From: Pyrrhosoma nymphula
Lineage: Eukaryota > Arthropoda > Insecta > Odonata > Coenagrionidae
NCBI GenBank assembly: GCA_963573305.1
Contig: OY754333.1
Location: forward strand, 14,592,599 to 14,656,598
Length of the DNA stretch: 64,000 bases
Direction: 5' to 3'
Shown here: in pieces, positions 38,386-49,074 of the stretch
How positions within the stretch are numbered: the first letter of the stretch is position 1
Layout: each line of letters opens with the position of its first letter
Notes under the pieces: generated by a model
Databases searched by the model: none
What the model was told of the DNA's origin: nothing
Seen by the model: the letters and a program-made list of their open reading frames with translations, nothing else
Position numbers and translations under genes: made by a program

Positions 38386-39903
38386 AAATCAGTGCAGTTT
38401 TTATTCGGTGGACTGTCATCCGTTTTTTTTGGTAGATGCGAAACTGAAAGGGTAACATGATATCCCCGAGTTTCTCAAGAGTTATACATCTACATATTAC
38501 CCTTTTGACAGCTGCTGGGGTGCGTGGCAGGGCGTGTTAGGCGGGGAGTTATTTGGGAAAAGGAAATAGAAGAGGGAGAGGAAAAAGCAGAAATGCGTGT
38601 GGAGTGCAAAGCTATGTGTTTGTTGTTGTAACTCCTCATTTGTCTTCCTTTCCGTCCACAGCACTTAACCAATTCTCCTCCACACTCATATCTTATACGC
38701 CTGCAGCCTTTTATCATTATTCTTTCTCAGGTTCTATGTTTCTGCGCTCCATACTTCTTCCACAGCGAATTTCACCATTTAATTTAGAAGAAGAAAAGCT
38801 GTACTAGTGTGGTTATTATTATGTACGACTCCCTGTTTATAAAAAAACGATTAATGAATGATTGTAGGGATTAATATGAGAAATTGTACTTAAAGCCATG
38901 AGATGATTTAGATTTTTTAATTTATGAGAATTATTCATTTAATGTTAGCTATTCTGTGTGGCTTTATACCAGCTCAAGAAACTACCTCATCTTAAATGAC
39001 AACAATGAATCTGGCCGAACATTCCAAAGAGCTTCGAAATGATGGTAAAATTAAAAGCAGTTTTTTCTCCAATTTTCATTATCGCTGTAATTTTCATGGC
39101 GAATTCATTCGAAACCGAATTGAGTAACTCGCCCTTGCAGCGTAAATTGATGAGCACCTTGAAGCCTTTACACACTCGAAACAGAAACAAGAGTGGTCCC
39201 GTTGACTTCAGCGCTACCGAATGCTAATTACTTCTGCACTTATATGGGAGGGAGGAAACATTTGAGACTCCCAATGAAACTCGCAATTCTGCCACTTTTA
39301 ATTAGCATCCGTTGGGGGAGGCGGGTAAAATTAAAAGGCAAACACACCCTCTGGGTACAAATTTTAATTGCGACTTCAAAATTTGACACTTAATTAAAAC
39401 TATAAATACCGATGGTAGCGCATATTTCAACGTGAGGCATTAGGAGCCTCTTGGAAATGATAGAAATCCATCGATGTTTTTCGAACAATGGTTGTGGCCC
39501 TCGACCAAACCAACCGTGCTCTTATCCTGTGGAGGAGGAAGAAGAGAATTGCGGAGAGATATAAAAGTAAAGATGAGGGAGAACGAGAGATTAGAATGGA
39601 AAGAAAGAATGAACGGACGAATTGGAAGGTAAGGCGTGCGAATGGGCAAAAAGGATTTATGTGCGATCCTTTTATAAATGAAATCCTTTTCACGTCACAG
39701 GTTTTTGATTCCCGAAAAAAATAGCGCTTCTAATCCTTAACCACTCAGGAAAACAAGAAAAAGCATCACACGTTTTATTTCAACGCATTCTGAGAAATAA
39801 ATCACGTCGGCTGTGAATCAGCTTTTTAAACTCCTGCCAGTGAGTCGTGTGTGCTGAGAGTTTTTAGGCACATGGGAGGAAGGGGATGTAGCTTTAGGAG
39901 TGT
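38386..39903. other. Unassigned DNA with one small candidate ORF
   Basis: A 62-codon frame at 39,039-39,227 (+) starts with a signal-peptide-like segment (VFSPIFIIAVIFMANS) followed by a polar, basic tail. An overlapping minus-strand frame of similar length exists, and I find no family resemblance. It is kept only as a note. Confidence 0.2.
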
Positions 39904-39930
39904 GGGGGGAGTGAAGGGGGAGGGTGGGGA
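39904..39930 (+). other. G-quadruplex-type motif
   Basis: Runs G6, G5, G3 and G4 are separated by loops of 6, 1 and 1 bases on the + strand, satisfying the canonical G4 pattern. It lies in a purine-rich tract (39,850-40,000). Confidence 0.5.
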
Positions 39931-40530
39931 GTATGGGCGTTGACGGGGCGACGGGTAAAACAAGAGGGGGTGGTAAAAGCCGTAGTTTGAGTGGTTGAAA
40001 TGGATGCGGGGGTGTACGCGGAAAAAAAATGTAATTTTTTCTATTTTTGTTTTAGCGTGCGATACCCTTTACCGCTAACATCGCTCTCTCGCGAAACCAA
40101 TCCCATTGTATCACACACAAATACACAGATAAACGTATCCACGGGTATTGAAACCTCCTGTCGGGCACACAACGGATGTGACGTCAAGCACGCCGTACAC
40201 TTTATGAGCGTAGATGGGGGTTTGGAAAAGGCGGGGGTGGGAGGGTAGAGCTGGAATGTGGACGATAGGAGGGTAGAGTGGACGAAGGATAGTAGAGGGA
40301 AGGCGTAGGTACACCTACATCCGCAGACTACCCTGCGACCCGCCGCGGGCGTGAGTGGCGGGAGGCGATAGGGTATTTTCCAAGAAGGGGAGAGGATAAG
40401 GAAAGGGATAGGCAGAGGGAGGTCCTAATTTTAATTATTATATGTTAGCGGAAAGTCTTAGCGTCCTCATTCGGTAATTATTAAAGTTGCGTTTGGAGAA
40501 ATATTTGAGCGGGAATATTATAATATTGGG

Positions 40531-40772
40531 GGTCATGGCGATCTAGTGGGAAGAGCGCTGGACTACCGACCAGAGGGTCTCAGGTTTAAATCCGGGTGAA
40601 ACCTCTCTGGACACCCCCTCCAAAAATCCTCGCGGTGCTACTGTCTGATAGTCAGAACTTCCTGAAAAATCGCAGGTGGCCCAGGTAAAGGAACTGGGCC
40701 CCCTTCTCTGAATGTGTGAATTTCCATCGCCAATGGCTTAGTATGGTGTGAGTTCTTCTCTAACCTATCAAA
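40531..40772 (+). repeat. tRNA-derived SINE
   Basis: The head begins GGTCATGGCGATCTAGTGGG, with an A-box-like TGGCGATCTAGTGG. It has a B-box-like GGTTTAAATCC at 40,583-40,593 (one or two changes from GGTTCRANTCC), followed by GGGTG and ACC closing the head. An unrelated body of about 170 bases follows. The anticodon arm pairs poorly, so it is a retroposon and not a tRNA gene. The 3' end is uncertain; no clear target duplication was found. Confidence 0.65.
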
Positions 40773-41784
40773 ACCAATCTTAGGCTTGAAACATTGAGTG
40801 AGAGTGAGTATAATATCCTACATGTTATACTGTAAATCGCTGATCTGACTTTTTAAATCTAAGCCTAGCGTCGAGCGTCCGAGTATCTAGCGTATCCCAA
40901 CCAAATTCTCCCCTCAACTGTGCTACACTCTCTGTTCACTCTCAGCACATTTTAACGAAGCGTGCTCTTTTTGTATTTTGTACATTTTGGGAAATGAAAT
41001 CTTTTTTGTGTGGAGTCCCAATTATTCACAGCATATTCTGCATGTGGTCTAACCAGAGCCAAGTTCTGTCACTCTTTCACTTTTTCATTCGAGAGCCTTC
41101 CCACTCTTCACTTGATAAATCCTTGTTCATTGCAGAGCTTAATATGTTTTGTGTATCCTCCACGCTAGTTCTGAAGTTTTAGTGATTCCCAGGTATTAGA
41201 CTTCATCTGTTACTTTTATATTTACTCCCCAACATTAAAGGTATGTCTCTGATGTGAATTATTTTGTAAATAGTGTAGTACAGGTTATTTACTAAGATAA
41301 AAGGTATAGCCTTACTCGATACACTTTATAAAGATCAGACGAAAGAGCATCCAAGTCCACATTCTGGCATTTTCTCAGTAGATGAATGCCATATTATTTG
41401 ATTAAAATGAATGTTACTGACGCCGCTATTGAAAAAAACTTTATGGAAATACATTTCGCTCTGACGATGAAGAATGTTAACTGCTGTTTGTTACGCGACT
41501 GTGGGATATCATTCGTAAGTATGTTTTTTCGCTAGGAATATTTTCAATTCACATGCTTTAAGGTTGACTAATACACTGAAGATAATGATGTTAACCTAGT
41601 GTCAAATATCCATTCAAAAGTCGAATGATACAACACGATGATGATGATGGGGTCAATAGGCGATTTATCGTTACAGATTGAGATTGGGAGAATGGGGATG
41701 ATAGGAGAAGAAAATCTGAGAATAAGGATGATTCCAATTGATAGATTGCCTACCGAGAGAGGAATTGCACTTCGTAGAGGGAGC
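40773..41784. other. Unassigned AT-rich DNA
   Basis: No recognised gene. Confidence 0.4.
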
Positions 41785-42003
41785 GTATAGGTGTAACGAA
41801 ACTTGGTGGCACTCGTTTGCGAAGAGCATGACGCAGAAGAGAGGAAATCATACATTAGATGTGGGATGAAGCGGCCGAGGCTTTGTCCAGAGGATCATGC
41901 GGTAGTCCTTTGAAAACTTTACCCGCTCATCAACGCTTTGTTTACGGTCAGTGTCCGCTAATCCTCCGCTAGTGAGTGCCACCAAGTTTCGCTCTACCTA
42001 TAA
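41785..42003. repeat. Foldback/MITE-like inverted repeat
   Basis: The arms 41,785-41,814 and 41,974-42,003 share CGAAACTTGGTGGCACTC with flanking TATAGGT as imperfect inverted repeats of about 30 bp, 159 bp apart. No coding content. Target duplication not resolved. Confidence 0.6.
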
Positions 42004-45000
42004 GGGTGGTAGGGGTTTGTTTCGTTGGGTGGAACTGTGTGTAGACGTCGGAATGGTTGTGCTAAGGTAACACTCCGTGTAACTCTTTAGGGACAAGGTT
42101 TCAGCGAGGAATTTAGAATGGCTTGAGGTATGTGCGTATGTGAGGTATATGCGGTTTTGCGGTTGGCGAAAAGATGAAAAAATGAATGGGAGAAGGTGCG
42201 GTTGATTTCCCGGATGCCCCGGGACAAAGCATGTTTTTCATCCGTTTCCGAATGGGTGAGGAAGATGGGAGACCCAAGATTTCACATCGGCATCCGTATA
42301 CTGCACGTCAATTATCACCGAGGTTTTATCTGAATCACCATCAAGTCTGCCTTTAAAGCCTGGAGATCAAAATCGATCTGAGATTGTTACCGTTCTTGTG
42401 CTTTGATCACGGCTATTTTTCGTTCTGAACCCTTTATTGTTGTACAATTGAGATCTTCAACGTGTTTACGTAACTTTTAAGAGTTTCAAAATAAATGCTT
42501 TTTATAGCCATCCTGTATTCATTTTATATGGTTGTTAAACGACTACTTTGCTGAGTGAAACGCGAGTATAATTTTTCCCCGCTGTTTATATCCAGAATTT
42601 TACCCCTCGAGGTTTACGGCGAAGGCTTCTTTTTTTCTGGAGGCTGATTCCTCTTTGATGGTATTCAGACTGGACGACTAGTTTAGTCGGTAATCAATGA
42701 TTTATTCCACGTTTTGTTCGTTTTCTCTTACATGTGTGAATAAATGTTATTCCAATTAATAACAATAGGATTAAAATTATTTTGTAGTTACCTTAAGGTA
42801 TCCTAAATCACTAATGCAATCCACTCTTGCTGAGGATATTGTGTTCTTACAGCGGATTTGCTGAAGTCAAGTCAGCATAAACACTATGGTAAGAAATATG
42901 AAACACCAGGAAGGATCATTAAAAACAAACTACTGAGTCTAGCCATTTCTATTGCTTAAGAATATTTTAGTGGAAACTAGAGGAATATAATTATATGGGG
43001 ACATTTAATTATCATATATATTATTACAGAAAGGTCTTTTTCTGTCATTCCGTATATTCTCCGTTAATACTGAACCTACAGTGATAAATGAGGTATAATT
43101 TTAAACGTTAAAATCACTGGCTTCTGACGAAAAATACAATCTCAATCTCAAATTTCACTATTTACCCACTAATTTGACTTAAAAGGTTCGATAAACTCTC
43201 TTGCCTGTATTGTATTCATATGTTTTGCATATTTTTGTAAGTAAACAAGTATAAAGAAAGTACTTTATGATACACCTTCTTCTCTATTTAATACCCAATT
43301 ACACCGTTTCCTTAACATACTTATTCCCTGATAGCGTGAAAGTGCGAAATTTTCGCACGGGTTACCTAGTAGAATATCATATAGTGAAGGGATGACGGCA
43401 TACATTTATTTTTGGAAATGTTTTACATATATTGAATTGTATGCTATTCATTCTACCTATCACGTTTTAAGAATATTTGCCAAATAAATTTTCATTAGGT
43501 ACGGAATAGCCCAGTTTACGATTCCATTAACTAAATAACTTTCACCTCGTCTCAAAAAACTAAGTGAATGATATTTCAATACATTTTTCAAACCCGCAGG
43601 GGAGAAGGCCTGGTAGTTTAACCGGCTAATATATTAATAGGTTATTTATACATCGGTAACCTAGTATTCCAGTGCATTTCGTTCGTCCATCATATTGGCC
43701 ACTTTAAATTACTTTATTCACTGAATTATGCCATTACCCTTATTACCCCCCCCTCCCAGGAAGCCGTCGTCGCATTAGGGAGACTCGGACAGGCTGAGAG
43801 TAGTTCGAGACATTAGCCTGTTGAACGAGGAAGCGGGTAAGATAGAAGCACAGTCTGTTCCATTTATATGGGCTACACACTTACCTAGAATTGTTACCTT
43901 AACCGTTAGTAGTGTTTGCGGTAAGGGTAGATAGTGCTTTAGCTGATTCATACTACACACGAAAATATCTATAGAACCTTGAGAAATTCTTTGTTTAAAG
44001 GATATGTACTTATAAATAGTAAAAAAATAGGTTGGTACTTATTCTGCATCTAGTTACTGAAAGAAACCAAATGCGTGAAAATTACTCTTCCGAACTATTC
44101 GCAAACAATAGTTAATACCTAGCGGTTTGTTAGTTTATCTCTTATATTACCACTTCAATCAGCTCTAGAGATGGTGTTTCGTGGTCAAACAATATCCCTC
44201 GAGTCACTCCTGGAAATCTTTGAACCGTTAACTCCCCACGGGGAAGCTAATTTTTTATATTACCCCGTAAATGTTTTGTGTCTAGTAGAAAGAAGAAAAA
44301 TAGATTAAAATGTACTGCATCAATAAAGTACGAAAATATTCATAGTCTTTTTTATTTAGATGAAACAATTTATCTAACTGGTCCAATAAATGTGTATGTT
44401 ATTTGACGTTTTTCGTCCTTGAAAAGTTTACTAATTGCATATTTAGTAATTTTATGGGCGCCGTTTAGCACAAGGGTCTAAAGCACGCTATATTATTCGT
44501 ACCTATACTCAACTCAAGTCATTGATGCTTAAAGTAATCACCGATTGATCAGAATAGGGGACCCTCCCTACTTGGGATTTGGCCCACTTTTCTGACTTCG
44601 ATCCCACTGTGCCACGCAAAAGGTATCGTCCTGGAAAACATGGAACACTCCGAAGACGGAGGCTACAATAGAACATTTGGGAAGAGGTCTAAGGATTTAT
44701 TGGAATGAGCCCATCCCCATTGGACGAGTAACCGAGTAAGCTGGAAGCACCGTGCGTTCCATTCCCCGCGAGTTACTCCCTCACCCTAGAGAGAGCTTGG
44801 TGTGTGCTGGCAATGAGGGGAGGTCGAAATGGCAAGTGCAAGAGATATGGGTGTAACGGCGGCAATGGGACTCACGGCGGTCGGTTTGCCGAGGTGTGGG
44901 AACGAATGGCTCGCATTTCCGAAAAAGCATCGCTTCCAGTGAGATAGTGAGGGAGGGTGTTGGGCAGACAAATGAGAATCGGCTGGGGAATGACAGAACC

Positions 45001-45780
45001 GAAGCGATAAAGCGCGTGTATATGAGGGGGGGCGATACGAGTTGGGATAGGGGGAGAGGGGTCCGAAGGTGGAGCATGATGAGAGAGGAAGCTGTATGGG
45101 AGTGGGGAGGGTACTCACAGGGGCCTGGGAGGGAGGAAGTGAAGGGAAGAGGTTGTAAGGATGGGTTATGGGTCGAGTGACTTCCCGGAGGGGATGTAGT
45201 TTTGTCTACGGCGCTTGCGGAAGGGAAAGGCGGGGAGATGTGTGAACCGCGGGGCCGGGTGGGGAGAGGGGAGAGGTATGGTCCCCAGCCTATGGAGGGA
45301 GGGTGCGTAGCTTGTCGGCGCCAGCTTTGCTTCGTGGGAGGAGAGGGATTGGGTGCGTTGCTAGGAGGGTTGAGATGGCTAAGGGCTGGGGAACATGGGA
45401 TTGAGCCAACAGTGGACGTGGCTCGAAGAAACCATGATGGGTGATCAAATCTTAAGGGATATTCTTCTGATTGTGAGGAATCCCCGTTTTCCTAGGGTTC
45501 TAGAGTGGTTAATATCATGATTCTAGTCTTCTTGTGATAAATACGTCTCAAGGGACGTATCTTAGCTGTATAATCCTAAAAATGTATATATTTTAGCGTT
45601 TATAGAAACGTGCCGACACACCGCCATTCTGTGCTAATCGCATAAAACTAACCACAGTTCGGAATCGGCTTTGAATGGACTGTTTATCTTTCTCAGAAGA
45701 ACGGTTTAGTTTTGTGGCTAGACTACAGGCTTCAAATTCATTGTACGATTTTCAGTAGAGGCGAAATTTATCTCTGCAAT
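42004..45780. other. Unassigned DNA; purine/G-rich tract at the end
   Basis: No gene recognised. From about 44,800 to 45,400 the + strand is strongly purine- and G-rich. The long frames there on both strands (for example 44,896-45,180) are composition artefacts. Confidence 0.4.
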
Positions 45781-46010
45781 CCCTAGTCTTTGGTAACTTC
45801 CTCTCCTCTTCTGCCGCATCCAACACTTCCTCGTTCCTCTTTCTCTCTAACCGGCTCACCCTCTACAGTCTAACCCAAATTTCAAATGCCTTCAGTCCTC
45901 TCACATCCCTTCTACGTAATGACCAAGTTTCCGACCAATGTTCCACGCTCCGCTTTAGTTTTCACTAATCTTTTCTTTACATCCCTCCTCAGACACCCGC
46001 TCGTTAATTC
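45781..46010 (-). pseudogene. LINE ORF2 C-terminal relic
   Basis: On the minus strand a frame reads LRRDVKKRLVKT. After a shift it continues SETWSLRRRDVRGLKAFEIW, a stop, then RVSRLERKRNEEVLDAAEEE. This is the LINE pattern ...ETWTLRK.D...L.AFEMW.WRRM...W.....NEEVL......ER... found downstream of the reverse-transcriptase domain in RTE/Jockey-type elements. At least one frameshift and one stop show it is dead. It covers a slightly earlier part of the protein than the relic at 26.3 kb and could come from the same family. Confidence 0.7.
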
Positions 46011-46759
46011 ATTATTTTTCTGCATTAAATGCATGCATGCATTTTGTGACCACGGTGTTTTCTGAAATATTGTGAGGAAGTTTCATGAATGATTACATTT
46101 TCACTCTAGGTGTTCCTCCAGTGTCAATTATTTACGATTGGCATCCCGTGTAGTTTAAAAGTTATCCACTAGATGGAAACTCTGATTTTTCTCACATGCA
46201 TATTACTGGTGGAGGTGGTTGAAATTCAACAAGAAGATGAAAAAATTAAAATTGGTTCATGAGGTAAAGTAATCACATGATGTGACTTGCAAATTGAAAT
46301 GTCCTTTAAGTATATAAAATTCCATTCATTAAACATCCATGGAGAAAATAAAGTGAAACAAACTACTACTTAAATCTCATTATAGATGTCATATTGATGG
46401 CATAAACCAAACCATGCTTTGGCTACCAAGGAAATTATTTCTCTAGGAAACTCCTCCATATCACTTTTCACATAATCCCTACATCTTTTATTTATTTATT
46501 ACCCTGATATTGCAATTAGACATTGTTTTCCTGGGCCTTCCTCTTCCTCTTTCTTCCAAGAAGCTTCAATCTTCCCAACTTCTTTCCAAAGTTTTCCTCT
46601 GAACGATGTTTGACATGTCATAGCCATCTAAATCTACTCGATTTTATTGTTCCTTGTATCGGGCCAACTTTTAAACTTCCTTTTTATACTCATTCCGAAT
46701 TTAATTTTTAATTTAATAAAATTTTCTGTTCCAGCCTTCTATTTGTAAGAATTCTGAAC

Positions 46760-46905
46760 GTTCGTACTCATAATTAAGTGAAATACTTAGTACTTTTCAA
46801 CAAACTTTTGTCAACACGACGCGTTTCACCGATTCACGCCATCTTCGGGTATAGAATAAAAGATTTAGAGGACGTGATTATTTTACTTAATTATGAATAC
46901 GAATT
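46760..46905 (-). repeat. Short inverted-repeat element with Penelope-type motif
   Basis: The arms 46,760-46,784 and 46,880-46,905 (TTCGTACTCATAATTAAGTG and its mirror) are imperfect inverted repeats. Between them the minus strand reads GAAGATGGCGTGAATC, then GTGAAACGCGTCGTG. This is the same order (GAAGATG, short hairpin, GAAA, self-complementary stem, UC) as the tails at 30.7 and 49.2 kb, but with a weakened stem. Confidence 0.5.
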
Positions 46906-47105
46906 TTTATTTTATGTTTAATGTTTTCGTGTACCGGTGCAAATTATAAACTACCCTTATATACTCATTCCGAATCCTTAAAAATCCTTATTGAATATTA
47001 TTAATTAGGATTTTCGCTAAAAATCTCCGTTCTTACCGTTTCAATCCAATGGTCAAGTGATTAAAGTGCACGGGCGTGCAACATTTGCCGTTCACTGCTG
47101 TCCGA

Positions 47106-47128
47106 TATATATATATATATATATATAT
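47106..47128. repeat. (TA)n microsatellite
   Basis: About 11 TA units border the left end of the tRNA-cored repeat cluster. Confidence 0.9.
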
Positions 47129-47535
47129 ACTCAATCATACGAAAATGACGCTCAAAGGCGCGAAATAAATTCAAACATTCATAGGAAAATGGAAATGGAT
47201 AGGTACACATAAAAGGACGAACACAGGGTTTGGTGGGGAAGATGAAAATGAGTCAAATCCAGACAGAAAAAATTTCACCTTAGCCGGGATTCGAACCCGG
47301 ATCTCCCAATTGCCGGTCAGGTGTGCTCCCAGTTACACCACCAAGGCTACTCAATTAACTTCTGAATTTGACGGGGTTTTATGTCACACCCCATGCCCAA
47401 TTTGAACGGCCCAGAGATGGCGCGCAAGGGCGATTTCACCCACCATATAGGGGACAAACACAATTGGAAGGTTGAAAGGAAAGAGGAATACAGACATACA
47501 ACATATAAAGAGGTGAACAGTACGTTTAAAGGCAC
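47129..47535 (-). repeat. Inverted copy of the 449-bp tRNA-cored unit
   Basis: The reverse complement matches the tandem units downstream, but in a permuted phase: it starts in the middle of a unit (GTGCCTTTAAACGTACTG), passes through the tRNA-like core and stops just past GTATGATTGAGTATA. It therefore lacks about 40 bp of the unit. It faces the direct units head to head across a palindrome at 47,542-47,577. Confidence 0.9.
47277..47347 (-). tRNA. tRNA-like Pol III unit, inverted copy (anticodon GGC, probably pseudo)
   Basis: Same 71-nt cloverleaf as the direct copies, on the minus strand, with a T6 tract following (47,265-47,270 on the + strand as A6). See the entry at 47,935. Confidence 0.55.
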
Positions 47536-47541
47536 GCACGC

Positions 47542-47577
47542 AATCCAGACAGAAAAAAAATTTTTTCTGTCTGGATT
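47542..47577. repeat. Perfect palindrome at the head-to-head junction
   Basis: AATCCAGACAGAAAAAA and its exact complement are separated by 2 nt (17-bp arms). It joins the inverted copy to the direct array. Confidence 0.9.
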
Positions 47578-47934
47578 TGACTCATTTTCATCTTCCCCAC
47601 CAAACCCTGTGTTCGTCCTTTTATGTGTACCTATCCATTTCCATTTTCCTATGAATGTTTGAATTTATTTCGCGCCTTTGAGCGTCATTTTCGTATGATT
47701 GAGTATATTTGGCCATGTTGGCTCTTTTCTTCTTCTACGGCTATGCGTGCCTTTAAACGTACTGTTCACCTCTTTATATGTTGTATGTCTGTATTCCTCT
47801 TTCCTTTCAACCTTCCAATTGTGTTTGTCCCCTATATGGTGGGTGAAATCGCCCTTGCGCGCCATCTCTGGGCCGTTCAAATTGGGCATGGGGTGTGACA
47901 TAAAACCCCGTCAAATTCAGAAGTTAATTGAGTA

Positions 47935-48005
47935 GCCTTGGTGGTGTAACTGGGAGCACACCTGACCGGCAATTGGGAGATCCGGGTTCGAATCCCGGCT
48001 AAGGT
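47935..48005 (+). tRNA. tRNA-like Pol III unit, copy 1 (anticodon GGC, Ala-type; probably pseudo)
   Basis: Folds as a full cloverleaf: acceptor GCCTTGG/CTAAGGT (7 bp with wobbles), D stem GTGT/GCAC, anticodon stem CCTGA/TTGGG, T arm CCGGG-TTCGAAT-CCCGG and a 4-nt variable loop. The A box (TGGTGTAACTGG) fits TRGYNNARNNGG and the B box (GGTTCGAATCC) is perfect. The anticodon loop is CCGGCAA, giving GGC, but position 33 is C where tRNAs have U. GGC-Ala is also not a normal eukaryotic tRNA. A T6 Pol III terminator starts 5 nt after the 3' end. It is therefore likely transcribable but doubtful as a decoding tRNA. Confidence 0.6.
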
Positions 48006-48383
48006 GAAATTTTTTCTGTCTGGATTTGACTCATTTTCATCTTCCCCACCAAACCCTGTGTTCGTCCTTTTATGTGTACCTATCCATTTCCATTTTCCTA
48101 TGAATGTTTGAATTTATTTCGCGCCTTTGAGCGTCATTTTCGTATGATTGAGTATATTTGGCCATGTTGGCTCTTTTCTTCTTCTACGGCTATGCGTGCC
48201 TTTAAACGTACTGTTCACCTCTTTATATGTTGTATGTCTGTATTCCTCTTTCCTTTCAACCTTCCAATTGTGTTTGTCCCCTATATGGTGGGTGAAATCG
48301 CCCTTGCGCGCCATCTCTGGGCCGTTCAAATTGGGCATGGGGTGTGACATAAAACCCCGTCAAATTCAGAAGTTAATTGAGTA

Positions 48384-48454
48384 GCCTTGGTGGTGTAACT
48401 GGGAGCACACCTGACCGGCAATTGGGAGATCCGGGTTCGAATCCCGGCTAAGGT
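48384..48454 (+). tRNA. tRNA-like Pol III unit, copy 2
   Basis: Identical to copy 1, including T6 terminator and flanks, 449 bp downstream. Confidence 0.6.
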
Positions 48455-48832
48455 GAAATTTTTTCTGTCTGGATTTGACTCATTTTCATCTTCCCCACCA
48501 AACCCTGTGTTCGTCCTTTTATGTGTACCTATCCATTTCCATTTTCCTATGAATGTTTGAATTTATTTCGCGCCTTTGAGCGTCATTTTCGTATGATTGA
48601 GTATATTTGGCCATGTTGGCTCTTTTCTTCTTCTACGGCTATGCGTGCCTTTAAACGTACTGTTCACCTCTTTATATGTTGTATGTCTGTATTCCTCTTT
48701 CCTTTCAACCTTCCAATTGTGTTTGTCCCCTATATGGTGGGTGAAATCGCCCTTGCGCGCCATCTCTGGGCCGTTCAAATTGGGCATGGGGTGTGACATA
48801 AAACCCCGTCAAATTCAGAAGTTAATTGAGTA

Positions 48833-48903
48833 GCCTTGGTGGTGTAACTGGGAGCACACCTGACCGGCAATTGGGAGATCCGGGTTCGAATCCCGGCTAA
48901 GGT
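48833..48903 (+). tRNA. tRNA-like Pol III unit, copy 3
   Basis: Identical to copies 1 and 2, 449 bp further on. The unit after it is truncated before the tRNA. Confidence 0.6.
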
Positions 48904-49008
48904 GAAATTTTTTCTGTCTGGATTTGACTCATTTTCATCTTCCCCACCAAACCCTGTGTTCGTCCTTTTATGTGTACCTATCCATTTCCATTTTCCTATG
49001 AATGTTTG

Positions 49009-49011
<3 letters not shown>

Positions 49012-49072
<61 letters not shown>
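49012..49072. repeat. (AT)n microsatellite
   Basis: About 30 AT units separate the truncated fourth tandem unit from the Penelope-like 3' end. This is a likely site of length variation and of assembly uncertainty. Confidence 0.95.

Positions 49073-49074
<2 letters not shown>

Larger units (their letters stand above)
47561..49012 (+). repeat. Tandem array of a 449-bp tRNA-cored unit (3 full, 1 partial)
   Basis: Units start at 47,561, 48,010, 48,459 and 48,908, exactly 449 bp apart. The three full units appear identical, since mirrored open frames translate identically. The fourth breaks off after about 105 bp into an (AT)n run. Each full unit contains one 71-nt tRNA-like gene with A and B boxes and a T6 terminator just after it, then about 370 bp of unrelated DNA. 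The repeated 78-91 codon frames in the units are not genes: they run across the tRNA-flanking DNA on both strands. Identity and spacing imply recent amplification. Confidence 0.95.

Noticed and set aside
44450..44640. Possible tRNA-derived SINE (GGGCGCCGTTTAGCAC...)
   Set aside because: No convincing B box or cloverleaf.
44781..45444. Long frames on both strands near 45 kb
   Set aside because: G/A-rich low-complexity DNA lacks stop codons; no domain seen.
47935..48005. Calling the unit a functional tRNA-Ala
   Set aside because: Position 33 is C instead of the invariant U, and GGC-Ala is not used in eukaryotes; only the Pol III unit is supported.
47623..48833. Repeated 78-91 codon open frames on both strands, identical three times
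   Set aside because: They lie in the 449-bp satellite units beside the tRNA-like genes, occur on both strands at once and have no motif; repetition reflects the tandem array, not a gene family.
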